Below, in pieces: positions 1 through 7,770 of a DNA stretch of 11,627 bases. Source of the DNA: an uncultured Bacteroidota bacterium (lineage in GTDB: Bacteria; Bacteroidota; Bacteroidia; Chitinophagales; Chitinophagaceae); the NCBI GenBank assembly GCA_903913355.1, contig CAIWKU010000262.1:1-11627 (forward strand). The letters run 5' to 3'. The translations under genes and the position numbers were made by a program. Position 1 is the first letter of the stretch, and each line of letters opens with the position of its first letter. Below the pieces are notes generated by a model. That model was not told the origin of the DNA. It did no database searches and was given only the letters and a program-made list of their open reading frames with translations.

Positions 1-1284
1 ATACCTGAGTTTACTCATTTTAATATCTTCCTGAGCAATTGCATTTTCCAGAATAATCAATAAAAGATTTTTCGCCCTTTCAATGGTACTTTCTTCTGCG
101 TGACTGGGTAATTTAATGCTTTTATAATAGATAGCGAATGTGCCGATTATTTTATCCGCAGCATTGATTAATGGGAATGACCAGCAGGCTTTTAGCCCTT
201 CTTTGGCTGCCAGTGTTTTGAAGTCGACCCAAAGTGGATCATTCATAATATCTGCCACAACCACTTTTTCCTTTCGAAATGCTGCAGTTCCGCAACAACC
301 CACATTTTCTCCAATAACAATCCCCTCGATGGCAGATCGGAAATTTTGTGACAGATTGGGTGCCGACCAGTTAAATAACTGATTATTCTTCAACCGCATC
401 ACTGTACAAATCATTCCCGTATGAATTTTTTGGATCTCTCTCAGATAAAAATCAAGCGTATTTTCTAATACGCTTCCTGCTCTTGCGTTCATTTCCAAAA
501 CTTCTCTTTCCAGTTTTTCTAACGTGCGCAGGTTTTTAATTTCAGTTACATCTTTAAAATAAACCGAAAAATTTTTGTCTGATGGGTAGACACTTACATC
601 TGCCCAGATCCTGAATTGAGGGAAGTATTCACGAAATCTTACTGATTTTTTTTGATCATAAATAAGTGGATATTCCACCCTTTCCTTTAGAATACCCAAC
701 TCGGGGAATTCTTCCCATAAATTCTTTCCGATCAATCCATCCCCTTTTTTCTGCATCAGGGTTTCTGCAGCCTTATTCCAGAAAAGAATTTCGCCTGCCT
801 GATCAAGAATAAAAAAACCATCCGTAATATTACTAAGCACCGATTCTAACAAAAGCCTGCTATCTTCCTCTTTTTGGTGAATACGATTGGTCTGTTCAAG
901 CAGCAATTTGAGTTGCAGTTGTTGGCTTATTTGTTCAGACATATCTGAAACGATACATCCCAATATATCATTTCCAATTTCATCTTTCAATACTACCGAA
1001 GCCACCCCCACAGGGAATTGTGTGCCATTTTTATGCTTTCCTGTTAATATATCCTTGCTGGTTGCCCCGTTTTCTCCATTCTCCAGCATTTTAAGAAAAG
1101 AGGAGTCTGTAAAATCAATGATATTGTTTTTATCAATCTGAATGATCTCGTCTTTTGTATACCCAAACATATCAGAGGCTGTTTTATTCGCTTCTAATAT
1201 AGCACCGCCCTTTTTTGCGAGAAAAAAAGCATAGGGTGAAGTATCAAAAAGTAATTTATATGTGGAAGCAGGTATTTGGCTCAT
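1..1284 (-). CDS. PAS-PAS-GAF sensor protein, N-terminal 428 residues (3' end beyond window edge)
   Basis: The reading frame opens with ATG at 1284 and stays open, exactly in phase, to base 1, so only the N-terminal 428 residues are visible. Residues about 7-115 form a first PAS domain (SPYAFFLAKKGGAILEANK start, GYTKDEI, then HKNGTQFPV and a VSDMSEQ exit). A short helical, Q/L/E-rich linker (116-146) leads to a second PAS domain (about 147-250; ITDGFFILDQ, FWNKAAE, ending FKDVTEIK). Another helix leads into a GAF domain (about 270-415) with the signature VGCCGTAA, VVVADI and DPLW, and then ACWSFPL, as seen in GAF domains of PAS/GAF histidine kinases. No transmembrane segment or signal peptide is present, so it should be cytoplasmic. 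The output domain lies outside the window; a histidine kinase is likely but not shown. The start fits because PAS1 begins almost at once. No Shine-Dalgarno site is visible, as is usual in this phylum. Confidence 0.88.
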   Translation of the reverse strand, partial: MSQIPASTYKLLFDTSPYAFFLAKKGGAILEANKTASDMFGYTKDEIIQIDKNNIIDFTDSSFLKMLENGENGATSKDILTGKHKNGTQFPVGVASVVLKDEIGNDILGCIVSDMSEQISQQLQLKLLLEQTNRIHQKEEDSRLLLESVLSNITDGFFILDQAGEILFWNKAAETLMQKKGDGLIGKNLWEEFPELGILKERVEYPLIYDQKKSVRFREYFPQFRIWADVSVYPSDKNFSVYFKDVTEIKNLRTLEKLEREVLEMNARAGSVLENTLDFYLREIQKIHTGMICTVMRLKNNQLFNWSAPNLSQNFRSAIEGIVIGENVGCCGTAAFRKEKVVVADIMNDPLWVDFKTLAAKEGLKACWSFPLINAADKIIGTFAIYYKSIKLPSHAEESTIERAKNLLLIILENAIAQEDIKMSKLRY

Positions 1285-1333
1285 GGCGTAATTCGAAGAT
1301 ATTTGGACTAATAATATCTGTTTCTATATTATG

Positions 1334-1354
1334 CTGACTCAATTATGAAGTCAG
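1334..1354. repeat. Short inverted repeat upstream of the PAS-GAF gene
   Basis: CTGACT at 1334-1339 and AGTCAG at 1349-1354 are perfect 6-base inverted arms around a 9-base AT-rich centre. It lies 50-70 bases upstream of the sensor gene's start, in the 203-base spacer 1285-1487. That spacer otherwise holds only the terminator of the amidohydrolase gene at its far end, with no open frame worth calling. The symmetry would suit a dimeric regulator's operator, but arms this short arise by chance often in AT-rich DNA. I could not find a convincing Bacteroidota promoter (TTTG plus TAnnTTTG) beside it. Confidence 0.2.
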
Positions 1355-1455
1355 AACTAAGGGCTTTCAGTCTACCTAATTTCGTTAAGATTCAGTAGAA
1401 TGCCAAGATTAGTTTTCTATGCAAAGAACTATCAGGCATATTTATTACTAGAGCC

Positions 1456-1483
1456 AAAAAATCCCACAATTCAGTGGGATTTT
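1456..1483 (-). terminator. Intrinsic terminator of the M20 amidohydrolase gene
   Basis: Ten-base perfect inverted arms (1458-1467 and 1474-1483, GTGGGATTTT type) enclose a 6-base loop. On the minus strand the hairpin is followed by a run of six T (1461-1456, partly within the arm). It starts only five bases after the TGA stop at 1488-1490, which is where a rho-independent terminator for the amidohydrolase gene is expected. It separates that gene from the sensor gene downstream, so the sensor gene should have its own promoter in 1285-1455. Confidence 0.8.
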
Positions 1484-1487
1484 ACTG

Positions 1488-3125
1488 TCATTTTTTTTCT
1501 ACGGTCGGATAGCTGATACCCAATTGTTCTAAGTAGTTATTATACTTCGTAGGGTCGTAATAAAACTTCTTCATCTGTTCCCGGTACTTATCCATTGTTT
1601 CCTTATTCAGGTAAACAGGCGGTGGATCTGTGGGTTTTAAGAATGGCTTATACTTAACATCCTTTGTTTGAACATTGGTAAAATAGTCTTTTGCATCTGC
1701 CAGCAGTTTTGGATCTGTAAACAGATCAATCAGAGTCATGGCAGTTGCTTTTGCACCTGCTAATGAGCCTTTGTGTGCAATTGGGGTTGCCATTGCAATC
1801 GCATCTGCCCAATGGTGTCCCTTGGTGCCGGGGATATTTGCCGGGTATCGCAAAACAATCGTGGGTAAATTCCAGGATATATCTGCTATATCATCTGAGC
1901 CACCGCCCCAGGAAAAAGGTACCGAGCCTTTTAGGGTATCCAGATCTTTTCGTAATCCATTGATTGGCTTACCGGAAAAATCTAATTTGGGTGCCTCCAC
2001 CAGTTTTTGAACAGCAATCGCCATCTGCTGATCTGCTTCCGTCCATTTGGGTAATCCTATTTTTTCAATATTGGCATGCATGGCAATAGCCAATGCCTTA
2101 TTAAAATGCCCGGGCCAGGCAGTACCCAGCACCTGGTAACTCATTTTTGTATCTGTCATCATAGCCGCACCGCTTGCAATTTTGATTCCTGCATCATACA
2201 TGCTTTGAATATCATCATATACCCTTTCCCGAAAATAATACCATACAGACGCTTTTGAAGGCACAACATTGGGCTGATCGCCCCCGTCTGTAATTACATA
2301 ATGAGATCTTTGCGTTGGTTTTAAATGCTCCCTTTTAAAGTTCCATCCCACATCCATTAATTCAACTGCATCAAGCGCACTTTTTCCTCTCCAGGGTGCT
2401 CCTGCTGCATGAGCCGCTTCCCCATCAAAAGAAAATTTAACGGATACCAGTCCATTATATCCCGGATCACCGTAATCGCAGCCAAAATCGCTGCTGACAT
2501 GCGTAAAAATACAGGCATCAACATTTTTAAAATAACCATCACGTATATACCAGGCTTTGCTTCCTAATAATTCTTCGGCCACACCGGGCCAGATAACCAA
2601 AGTGCCGGGTATATTATTTTTCTGCATCAGTTCTTTTACGGCAATCGCAGCAAATATGATTACGGCCTGACCAGAATTATGCCCTTCACCATGCCCGGGT
2701 GCCCCTTCCACAATTGGGTCTTTATAAGCGACTCCTGGCTTTTGAGAAGCTTTTGGTATACAATCAATATCACTTCCCAGGGCTATTACCGGACTTCCAT
2801 TACCCCATTTTGCCATCCATGCTGTAGGTATTCCGGCAATTCCTCGTTCAACCGTAAATTCATTTTTCTCCAGTATCCCAGTTAAATATTTAGAAGTCTC
2901 AAATTCCTGAAAACCAAGTTCTCCAAAACTAAATACCATATCTACCATTTCCTGTACGGCTTTCTCTTTGGTGCCTACCGATACGAGGGCCTCCTTCTTT
3001 AGTTTTTCTACAAAAGAGATATCGTATTTTTTAGGCGTTTGTGCCTGTAACTGAAAAAAAGAAATGAAAATGATTAGCGCAGTAACCAAACCATTTTTAA
3101 AAATTGATTGAATTGATACGTGCAT
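1488..3125 (-). CDS. Exported AbgB-like M20 family amidohydrolase/peptidase
   Basis: This 545-residue protein begins with a signal peptide (short N-region with one Lys, hydrophobic core about 12-25, LQAQ near 26-29), so it is probably periplasmic. The mature part resembles the aminobenzoyl-glutamate hydrolase B (AbgB) branch of metallopeptidase family M20, zinc enzymes that cleave amide bonds in small N-acyl or peptide substrates. Visible family landmarks are GSDID (117-121), GHGEGHNSG (144-152), the catalytic/metal pair E184-E185 in PGVAEELLGSK, H209, the dimerisation-domain motif GEAAHAAGAPWRGKSALDA (235-253), and the C-terminal GHHWADA (436-442) plus IAHKG (449-453). The family norm at the second landmark is GHxCGHN; here the Cys that helps bind metal is Glu147. 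A C-terminal tail after about 470 adds to the usual length of roughly 480. The substrate cannot be read from sequence. The gene stands alone between two terminators. Confidence 0.88.
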   Translation of the reverse strand: MHVSIQSIFKNGLVTALIIFISFFQLQAQTPKKYDISFVEKLKKEALVSVGTKEKAVQEMVDMVFSFGELGFQEFETSKYLTGILEKNEFTVERGIAGIPTAWMAKWGNGSPVIALGSDIDCIPKASQKPGVAYKDPIVEGAPGHGEGHNSGQAVIIFAAIAVKELMQKNNIPGTLVIWPGVAEELLGSKAWYIRDGYFKNVDACIFTHVSSDFGCDYGDPGYNGLVSVKFSFDGEAAHAAGAPWRGKSALDAVELMDVGWNFKREHLKPTQRSHYVITDGGDQPNVVPSKASVWYYFRERVYDDIQSMYDAGIKIASGAAMMTDTKMSYQVLGTAWPGHFNKALAIAMHANIEKIGLPKWTEADQQMAIAVQKLVEAPKLDFSGKPINGLRKDLDTLKGSVPFSWGGGSDDIADISWNLPTIVLRYPANIPGTKGHHWADAIAMATPIAHKGSLAGAKATAMTLIDLFTDPKLLADAKDYFTNVQTKDVKYKPFLKPTDPPPVYLNKETMDKYREQMKKFYYDPTKYNNYLEQLGISYPTVEKK

Positions 3126-3207
3126 GTGGGTATTTTTAGAATTGAAAAAGGATAGGATTCCCTACAAGACAAACCCTCGAAGCTGGCATTTCTCCGTCCA
3201 ATATAAT

Positions 3208-3233
3208 AAAAATGCTGCCGAAGCAGCATTTTT
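3208..3233 (-). terminator. Strong intrinsic terminator with UUCG tetraloop after the acyl-CoA synthetase gene
   Basis: Perfect 11-base inverted arms (3208-3218 and 3223-3233) close on a 4-base loop. Read on the minus strand, the loop is TTCG closed by C-G, the very stable C(UUCG)G tetraloop, with a GC-rich GCTGC/GCAGC core, an upstream A tract and a downstream T tract. It begins one base after the TAA stop (3235-3237) of the acyl-CoA synthetase gene. The spacer to the next gene start (3126-3207) must therefore hold the amidohydrolase promoter, but no clear promoter motif could be picked there. Confidence 0.9.
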
Positions 3234-3234
3234 A

Positions 3235-5019
3235 TTAAGAATAAATTCTTTCGATTACGTCTTTGTATTTTTCCATAACCACTTTTCTTTTGAGGCTTAG
3301 TTTAGGTGTCATTTCACCTGTATCAATGGTCCATTCATGCGGCAACAATTCAAATTTCTTGATCTGTTCCACATGGTTAAAAAATTGATTGAAGCTTTCA
3401 ACAAGCTCTCTATACAATTCTAAAACCCTTGGGTTATGTAAAACATCTTCATGGGTTGTATAATGAATCCCCTTTTCCTTCATCCATTCCGCTAATACCG
3501 GAAAAGAAGGAACAATCAATGCACCAACAAATTTTCTTTCTGCGCCTACAACCATAATCTGCTCAATAAAAGGGCTTTCCTTAAACTTATTCTCAATAGG
3601 CTGAGGAGCCACATATTTGCCACCACTTGTTTTAAACAATTCTTTTTTCCGATCTGTGATCTTTAAAAATTTCTTGTCTTCCCAAACACCTATATCGCCG
3701 GTATGTAACCAACCATCGATAACAGTTTCTGCTGTTAGATCGGGTCGTTTATAATATCCTACCATTACGCATGGGCCGGCAACACAGATCTCACCGTCTT
3801 CTGCAAGTTTCACTTGTATTCCATTAATAGGCGGACCAACCGTTCCAAATTTTGTTCCATCCTTTTCCTTCCGGTTTACGCTGATAACAGGGCTGTTTTC
3901 AGTAGGTCCATATCCTTCAAACACGGGCACTCTGGCCGCGTTGAATATCCTTAGAAGCTTTACCTGACAGGCCGCTCCTCCTGTAATAATAAATGAAACC
4001 TTTCCGCCCAATGCTTCTCTCCACTTGCTAAAAATAAGTTTATTGGCAAGCGATAATTGCAAGTTGTACCAGAATCCCCCACTGATCCTGTTATCGTATT
4101 TTTCACCAAGATCAACGGCCCAATAAAATAATTTCCGTTTGATACCGGTTAACTCGTTGCCCTTACTCATAATACGTTCATATACTTTCTCAAGTAAGCG
4201 GGGTACGGTGGTAAATCCATCCGGACAAACCTCACGTAGATTATCGCCAATCGTATCAAGGCTTTCTGCATAGTAAATGCTGATACCGCTATAGAGGTAA
4301 ATATAGGTACAGGTTTTTTCGAAAATATGATTCAGAGGTAAGAAACTGAGCACTTTGCTACCGGGTGCATCTTCAAATGGAAAGCTCTGTTTTGAGAATT
4401 GCACATTGGAATAAATGTTTTCATGGCTAAGCATGACTCCTTTCGGTGTTCCGGTTGTGCCGGATGTATAGATGATAGTAGCGAGATGAGTAACTGGAAT
4501 GGATTGTTTAACTGACTCAACCTTTTGTATCAATTCATCATTGGCCAATTGGGTTACTTCGGTCCAATGAGCCGATCCTTCTATTTTATCAAATGTGTAA
4601 ATGCCTTTGATACAAGGCACTTTTTCGGCTACTCCTTTTATTTTCTGTAATAACTCTTCGTTACTCACGAATATATAAGAAACATTGGCATCATTCAGTA
4701 TGAACTCTAATTCCAAAGGATTGGTGGTAGGGTATACCGGAACCAATATTACACCTATCTGTTGTGCAGCCAGGTCGGTAAACACCCATTCCGGGCGGTT
4801 ATTACTAATGATGGCAATTTTATCACTTCCCTCGGGCGTCATATCATTACCACCAACACCCAATTTTAAAAGTCCTGCACTAAAGCGGTTTACAATATCA
4901 GCCACTTCCTTTGTTCCATAATTTTTCCATTGTCCATTTTCTTTGGCAGCCAACATATCTGTTCTGGGAAAATGCTCCAACTGATGGGGTATACAATCGA
5001 AAAGTCTCTGATAGGTCAT
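3235..5019 (-). CDS. Long-chain fatty acid-CoA ligase (AMP-forming), FadD15/ACSL-like
   Basis: This 594-residue protein is a complete adenylate-forming enzyme. It would activate fatty acids with ATP to acyl-adenylate and then to acyl-CoA, feeding phospholipid synthesis or beta-oxidation. Motifs in order: the P-loop-like YTSGTTGTPKGV (184-195), LPLNHIFE (227-234), GYGPTEN (369-375) which contacts the adenine/acyl site, DGWLHTGD (435-442) with the ribose-binding Asp442, ITDRKKE (454-460) with hinge residues, and a C-terminal TPKLSLKRK (571-579) carrying the conserved lysine region. Length and motif spelling match the roughly 600-residue cytosolic long-chain class rather than acetyl-CoA synthetase. 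No signal peptide or membrane segment is evident; such enzymes are often membrane-associated. The start follows 46 bases after the 2TM gene's stop, so the two may be co-transcribed. The chain-length preference is not deducible. Confidence 0.93.
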   Translation of the reverse strand: MTYQRLFDCIPHQLEHFPRTDMLAAKENGQWKNYGTKEVADIVNRFSAGLLKLGVGGNDMTPEGSDKIAIISNNRPEWVFTDLAAQQIGVILVPVYPTTNPLELEFILNDANVSYIFVSNEELLQKIKGVAEKVPCIKGIYTFDKIEGSAHWTEVTQLANDELIQKVESVKQSIPVTHLATIIYTSGTTGTPKGVMLSHENIYSNVQFSKQSFPFEDAPGSKVLSFLPLNHIFEKTCTYIYLYSGISIYYAESLDTIGDNLREVCPDGFTTVPRLLEKVYERIMSKGNELTGIKRKLFYWAVDLGEKYDNRISGGFWYNLQLSLANKLIFSKWREALGGKVSFIITGGAACQVKLLRIFNAARVPVFEGYGPTENSPVISVNRKEKDGTKFGTVGPPINGIQVKLAEDGEICVAGPCVMVGYYKRPDLTAETVIDGWLHTGDIGVWEDKKFLKITDRKKELFKTSGGKYVAPQPIENKFKESPFIEQIMVVGAERKFVGALIVPSFPVLAEWMKEKGIHYTTHEDVLHNPRVLELYRELVESFNQFFNHVEQIKKFELLPHEWTIDTGEMTPKLSLKRKVVMEKYKDVIERIYS

Positions 5020-5065
5020 AAGGGCAATCGTTGTTCTTTCTAAAAATAGCTCAGTTCCGGGAAAC

Positions 5066-5347
5066 TTATTGTCGGTTTTCTCTTTTTAATCTTTCATACT
5101 CTTCTTCTGCCATATCCTGCCTGCTTCCATGATAGGCTTCATAATACTGGAAAGCCAAACCCAGGCCCCATCCCATCATTACCCATACAGGCCACGGATA
5201 GCCATGATATCCCTGGGATCTTCCGATAGTTACCCACCAGATGCCCCATAAAAAAGCATTCACCACCAGGTAGCCAAAAAGGCTTTTCTTAAAAGCAGCC
5301 CTTTTGGCGGCAACGCGCCATAATTTTTCATCCCTGTTTTCTTCCAT
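5066..5347 (-). CDS. Small 2TM-domain membrane protein
   Basis: This 93-residue protein has a charged N-terminus (1-21; ENRDEKLWRVAAKRAAFKK), a first membrane segment at about 22-41 (YLVVNAFLWGIWWV), and a short Trp/Pro/Gly-rich loop (GYPWPVWVM). The second segment at about 53-70 includes GWGLGLAFQYYEAY, and the tail is acidic then basic. This is the pattern of the Bacteroidota '2TM domain' family, in which the A-x-K-R stretch before TM1 and the GWGxGLxFH/Q motif in TM2 are typical. Function is unknown; related domains also occur fused to sensor kinases. Both termini probably face the cytoplasm. It precedes the acyl-CoA synthetase gene by 46 bases, which suggests but does not prove co-transcription. 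The 91-base spacer upstream (5348-5438) is AT-rich and holds no gene. Confidence 0.8.
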   Translation of the reverse strand: MEENRDEKLWRVAAKRAAFKKSLFGYLVVNAFLWGIWWVTIGRSQGYHGYPWPVWVMMGWGLGLAFQYYEAYHGSRQDMAEEEYERLKRENRQ

Positions 5348-5438
5348 AAAGAATATTTAGAACGTTTAAATTAATCAAATAAGCACAAATAAAAAAGACT
5401 GTATTTCTGTGGACTTAATAAAAGAGAAGAAATTGGCT

Positions 5439-6464
5439 TTATTTGGAAAAATAATATTGCCCGGTAGGTATTTTAAAAACACGATTTTGCTGAAAAGCCT
5501 TAAATCCAGATACTTCTTTAGGATGATCCATTTCCCATGCATGAAAAGTAACCGGATTCATTATTTCACCAAACAACCATTGATTATAAGCGTCAAACAG
5601 GTTTTGCGTAACCAGGTATTCCTCGTGATCGAAAAGATGAAATGGATAGCTATTCGCTTTTTGTTGCCTCCATTCAATCAGAAACCGCCTGCGGATCTGA
5701 CCCATATTTTCAGGAGTAATTCCATTCTGGGCCATTGAAATGGAGTTTTCCATGACTTCCAAAACGGCCTTTTCAAAAGCAGATATGCTTTTATTATTCA
5801 GCAGCAACCTGATATACCCTCCATTATATAATTTTTTATACGCAGTTATTACTTGCGTTTTTACTGCTTCGGTTCTTGTCGTATAACTTTCCCTGTTTAC
5901 AAATAATTCTCCATACAACAATACCCTTACCCATTGTTCGGCATTTGCGTAATACATGAGCGCATTATAATAATTGCTGCTATACTCAGGGTCTTCTTTA
6001 ATCCCTTTTTCCCATTGAATTATTGCTTCCTCCAGGTTACTATCCATTGCCAGCAGTTCTGCATATTCATTATAAAGAACCCCACTTGTTGGAAATTTTT
6101 TTAACCCGCTTTTATATAATTTACCGCACTCTTTATATAACAGAAGCTCCTTATAAGACAGACCGAGAATCTGGTAGGCTTGCGGGTCTGCGTCCGGACT
6201 TTCTACTGCCTGTTTCCCGGTTTCTATTGCTCTGGAAAAATCTTTGTGTAAATAAGAGGCAAAAGACAAATCCTTTAATACTTCCAGATTGCCAGGTGCA
6301 TGTTGAAGGGCAAATTCAAGTAATTGGGTAGCATTATAATAATCACCATGCTGTAAAAGGGTTTTCGCTGAATCGCGCATTTGTATAACTGTGGGCTGTT
6401 GTGCAACACACACTGTTGTCAAAAAACAAAACAAGCAAACACTGATCAAACATTTTTTTACCAT
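5439..6464 (-). CDS. Exported TPR-repeat protein of unknown function
   Basis: This 341-residue protein begins with a classic signal peptide (MVKK, hydrophobic core about 5-19, VCVA-QQ cleavage near 21). The Cys at 19 lacks a proper lipobox, so a soluble or loosely bound periplasmic protein is favoured over a lipoprotein. Residues about 28-190 form four to five tetratricopeptide-like helical pairs, with the AxxLLxxGDYxxA pattern at 33-45, FSRAIETGKQAV at 76-87, YKSGLKKFP at 117-125 and LEEAIIQWEKGIKEDP at 144-159. The C-terminal 150 residues are a mixed helical region without a recognised domain. TPR arrays bind protein partners, and nothing shows which. The gene starts 12 bases after the DUF1015 stop and is therefore probably the last gene of that operon. 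No clear terminator follows it; an imperfect hairpin with a T run near 5394-5416 is too weak to call. Confidence 0.82.
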   Translation of the reverse strand: MVKKCLISVCLFCFLTTVCVAQQPTVIQMRDSAKTLLQHGDYYNATQLLEFALQHAPGNLEVLKDLSFASYLHKDFSRAIETGKQAVESPDADPQAYQILGLSYKELLLYKECGKLYKSGLKKFPTSGVLYNEYAELLAMDSNLEEAIIQWEKGIKEDPEYSSNYYNALMYYANAEQWVRVLLYGELFVNRESYTTRTEAVKTQVITAYKKLYNGGYIRLLLNNKSISAFEKAVLEVMENSISMAQNGITPENMGQIRRRFLIEWRQQKANSYPFHLFDHEEYLVTQNLFDAYNQWLFGEIMNPVTFHAWEMDHPKEVSGFKAFQQNRVFKIPTGQYYFSK

Positions 6465-6476
6465 TACAAGATTGTA

Positions 6477-7712
6477 TTATTCACCTATCAGATGGGTAAG
6501 TAGTCCGTCACGCAACTTGGGCTCAAACCAGGTACTCTTTGGTGGCATTACATTTCCGCTGTCGGCAATAGCAAACAACTGATCTATTGTTACGGGATAT
6601 AGACTAAACGCTGCCGCCATTTCTCCGCTATCTACCCTTTTTTCAAGCTCTTCCAACCCCCTGATCCCGCCAACAAAATCAATCCGCTTATCGGTACGCT
6701 GGTCTTTTATACCCAGCAATTTATCCAGTATTGTGTTTTGCAGAATGGTAATATCCAGTACGCCGATAGGGTCATTAGTGTAAGTTCCTGATTTGGCCAC
6801 CAGTTTATACCAATTCTTTTCCAGATAAAGTCCAAAACTATGGATGGATTCTGGTCTGTATGCTTTTTTGCCTACCAATTCTATTGTAAAATAAGCAGAG
6901 GCTTCTTTGATAAAATTATCAGGTGTTAGTCCACCCAGATCTTTTACCACCCGGTTATAATCCATGATATATAACTGATTGGAAGGAAACAAGGTTGTCA
7001 AAAAATAGTCAGCCCCTTCGAATGCCTTATTACCTAAAGCTGCTCTTACTTTGGCTGCAGATGCGGCGCGATGATGACCATCAGCGATATACGTACAGGG
7101 AACCTGCTTTTCAAAGAGCCCGCTTAGTTCTTTTATTTTCTTATCGTCGTTTACAATCCAGATGGTGTGCTGAATTCCGTCATCTGCCAGAAAATCATAT
7201 ACCGGTGATTTGCTTTTCTGCCATTCGGCAATCAATTGATCAATACTATCCAGGTTACGATAGGCCAGAAATACATTGCCGGTTTGTGCACCGGATATGG
7301 CAATATGGTTAATCCGGTCTTGTTCTTTTTCCGGGCGGGTAAATTCATGTTTCTTAATAATACCGTTTTCATAATCGGCTACACTACTCACACAAACCAG
7401 ACCCGTTTGACTTTTTCCATTCATTACCAACTGGTAGATATAATAGCATTCTTTTGATTCGCGGAATAAAATATCCCGATTAATAAAAGCGGTAAGATTT
7501 TCTTTTGCCTGTTGATAAACTATATCCGAGTGAACATCTGTTGATTCAGGAAGATCTATTTCGCTTTTGGTGATGTGCAAAAAAGAAGCCGGATTTCCCT
7601 GCGCTTCTGTTTTGGCTTCTGCGCTGCTTAGCACATCATACGGTCTGCTTGCTACCTGTTTTGCCAACTGTGGCTGAGGCCTTAATGCTTTAAAAGGTTT
7701 AATAATTGCCAT
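6477..7712 (-). CDS. DUF1015 family protein
   Basis: This 411-residue protein is recognised as DUF1015 from an N-terminal MAIIKPFKALRP start and PYDVLS (24-29). Further landmarks are the central HEFTRPEKEQDR (122-133), ADGHHRAAS (210-218) and the C-terminal MPPKSTWFEPKLRDGL (389-404). It has no signal peptide or membrane segment and should be cytoplasmic. The biochemical role is not established to my knowledge. Two hints: in many bacteria the family lies beside serine-pathway genes (serA, serC), and its DGHHR motif resembles the D-G-x-H-R loop of ParB/sulfiredoxin-fold nucleotide-using enzymes such as the archaeal serine kinase SerK. Both hints are inference. Here no serine gene is visible; it follows the AUR1-like gene by 58 bases and precedes the TPR gene by 12. 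The length is normal for the family and the motifs are intact. Confidence 0.9.
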   Translation of the reverse strand: MAIIKPFKALRPQPQLAKQVASRPYDVLSSAEAKTEAQGNPASFLHITKSEIDLPESTDVHSDIVYQQAKENLTAFINRDILFRESKECYYIYQLVMNGKSQTGLVCVSSVADYENGIIKKHEFTRPEKEQDRINHIAISGAQTGNVFLAYRNLDSIDQLIAEWQKSKSPVYDFLADDGIQHTIWIVNDDKKIKELSGLFEKQVPCTYIADGHHRAASAAKVRAALGNKAFEGADYFLTTLFPSNQLYIMDYNRVVKDLGGLTPDNFIKEASAYFTIELVGKKAYRPESIHSFGLYLEKNWYKLVAKSGTYTNDPIGVLDITILQNTILDKLLGIKDQRTDKRIDFVGGIRGLEELEKRVDSGEMAAAFSLYPVTIDQLFAIADSGNVMPPKSTWFEPKLRDGLLTHLIGE

Positions 7713-7746
7713 AGTGCAAATATCTGTAATTAATCATAAAAGAAAA

Positions 7747-7766
7747 GTTATGTTAACAGAAGTTCG
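7747..7766. repeat. Imperfect palindrome between the AUR1-like and DUF1015 genes
   Basis: A perfect 8-base palindrome TGTTAACA (7751-7758) is flanked by further partly matching bases within the 58-base spacer 7713-7770. It could be an operator for separate control of the DUF1015-TPR pair, or chance in AT-rich DNA. On the minus strand a GATATTTG close to the DUF1015 start resembles a Bacteroidota -7 box (TAnnTTTG with one mismatch), but no matching -33 TTTG was found. Confidence 0.15.
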
Positions 7767-7770
7767 GCAA

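Noticed and set aside
887..1141. Plus-strand open frame rich in Ser and Cys
   Set aside because: Antisense to the PAS-PAS region of the sensor gene, whose frame is convincing; a shadow.
1404..1425. Possible Bacteroidota promoter upstream of the sensor gene (TAATCTTG near a TTTG)
   Set aside because: One mismatch in the -7 box and only about 10 bases between the two elements, against the expected 19 or so.
5394..5416. Possible terminator after the TPR gene
   Set aside because: The arms pair poorly despite a T run on the minus strand; below the standard of the two clear terminators in this window.
5409..5738. Plus-strand open frame of 109 codons
   Set aside because: It lies mostly antisense to the TPR gene, has no recognisable domain, and its composition is that of a shadow frame.
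5455..6464. TPR protein as a lipoprotein because of Cys19
   Set aside because: The residues before Cys (T-T-V) do not form a lipobox, and VCVA-QQ is a better signal peptidase I site.
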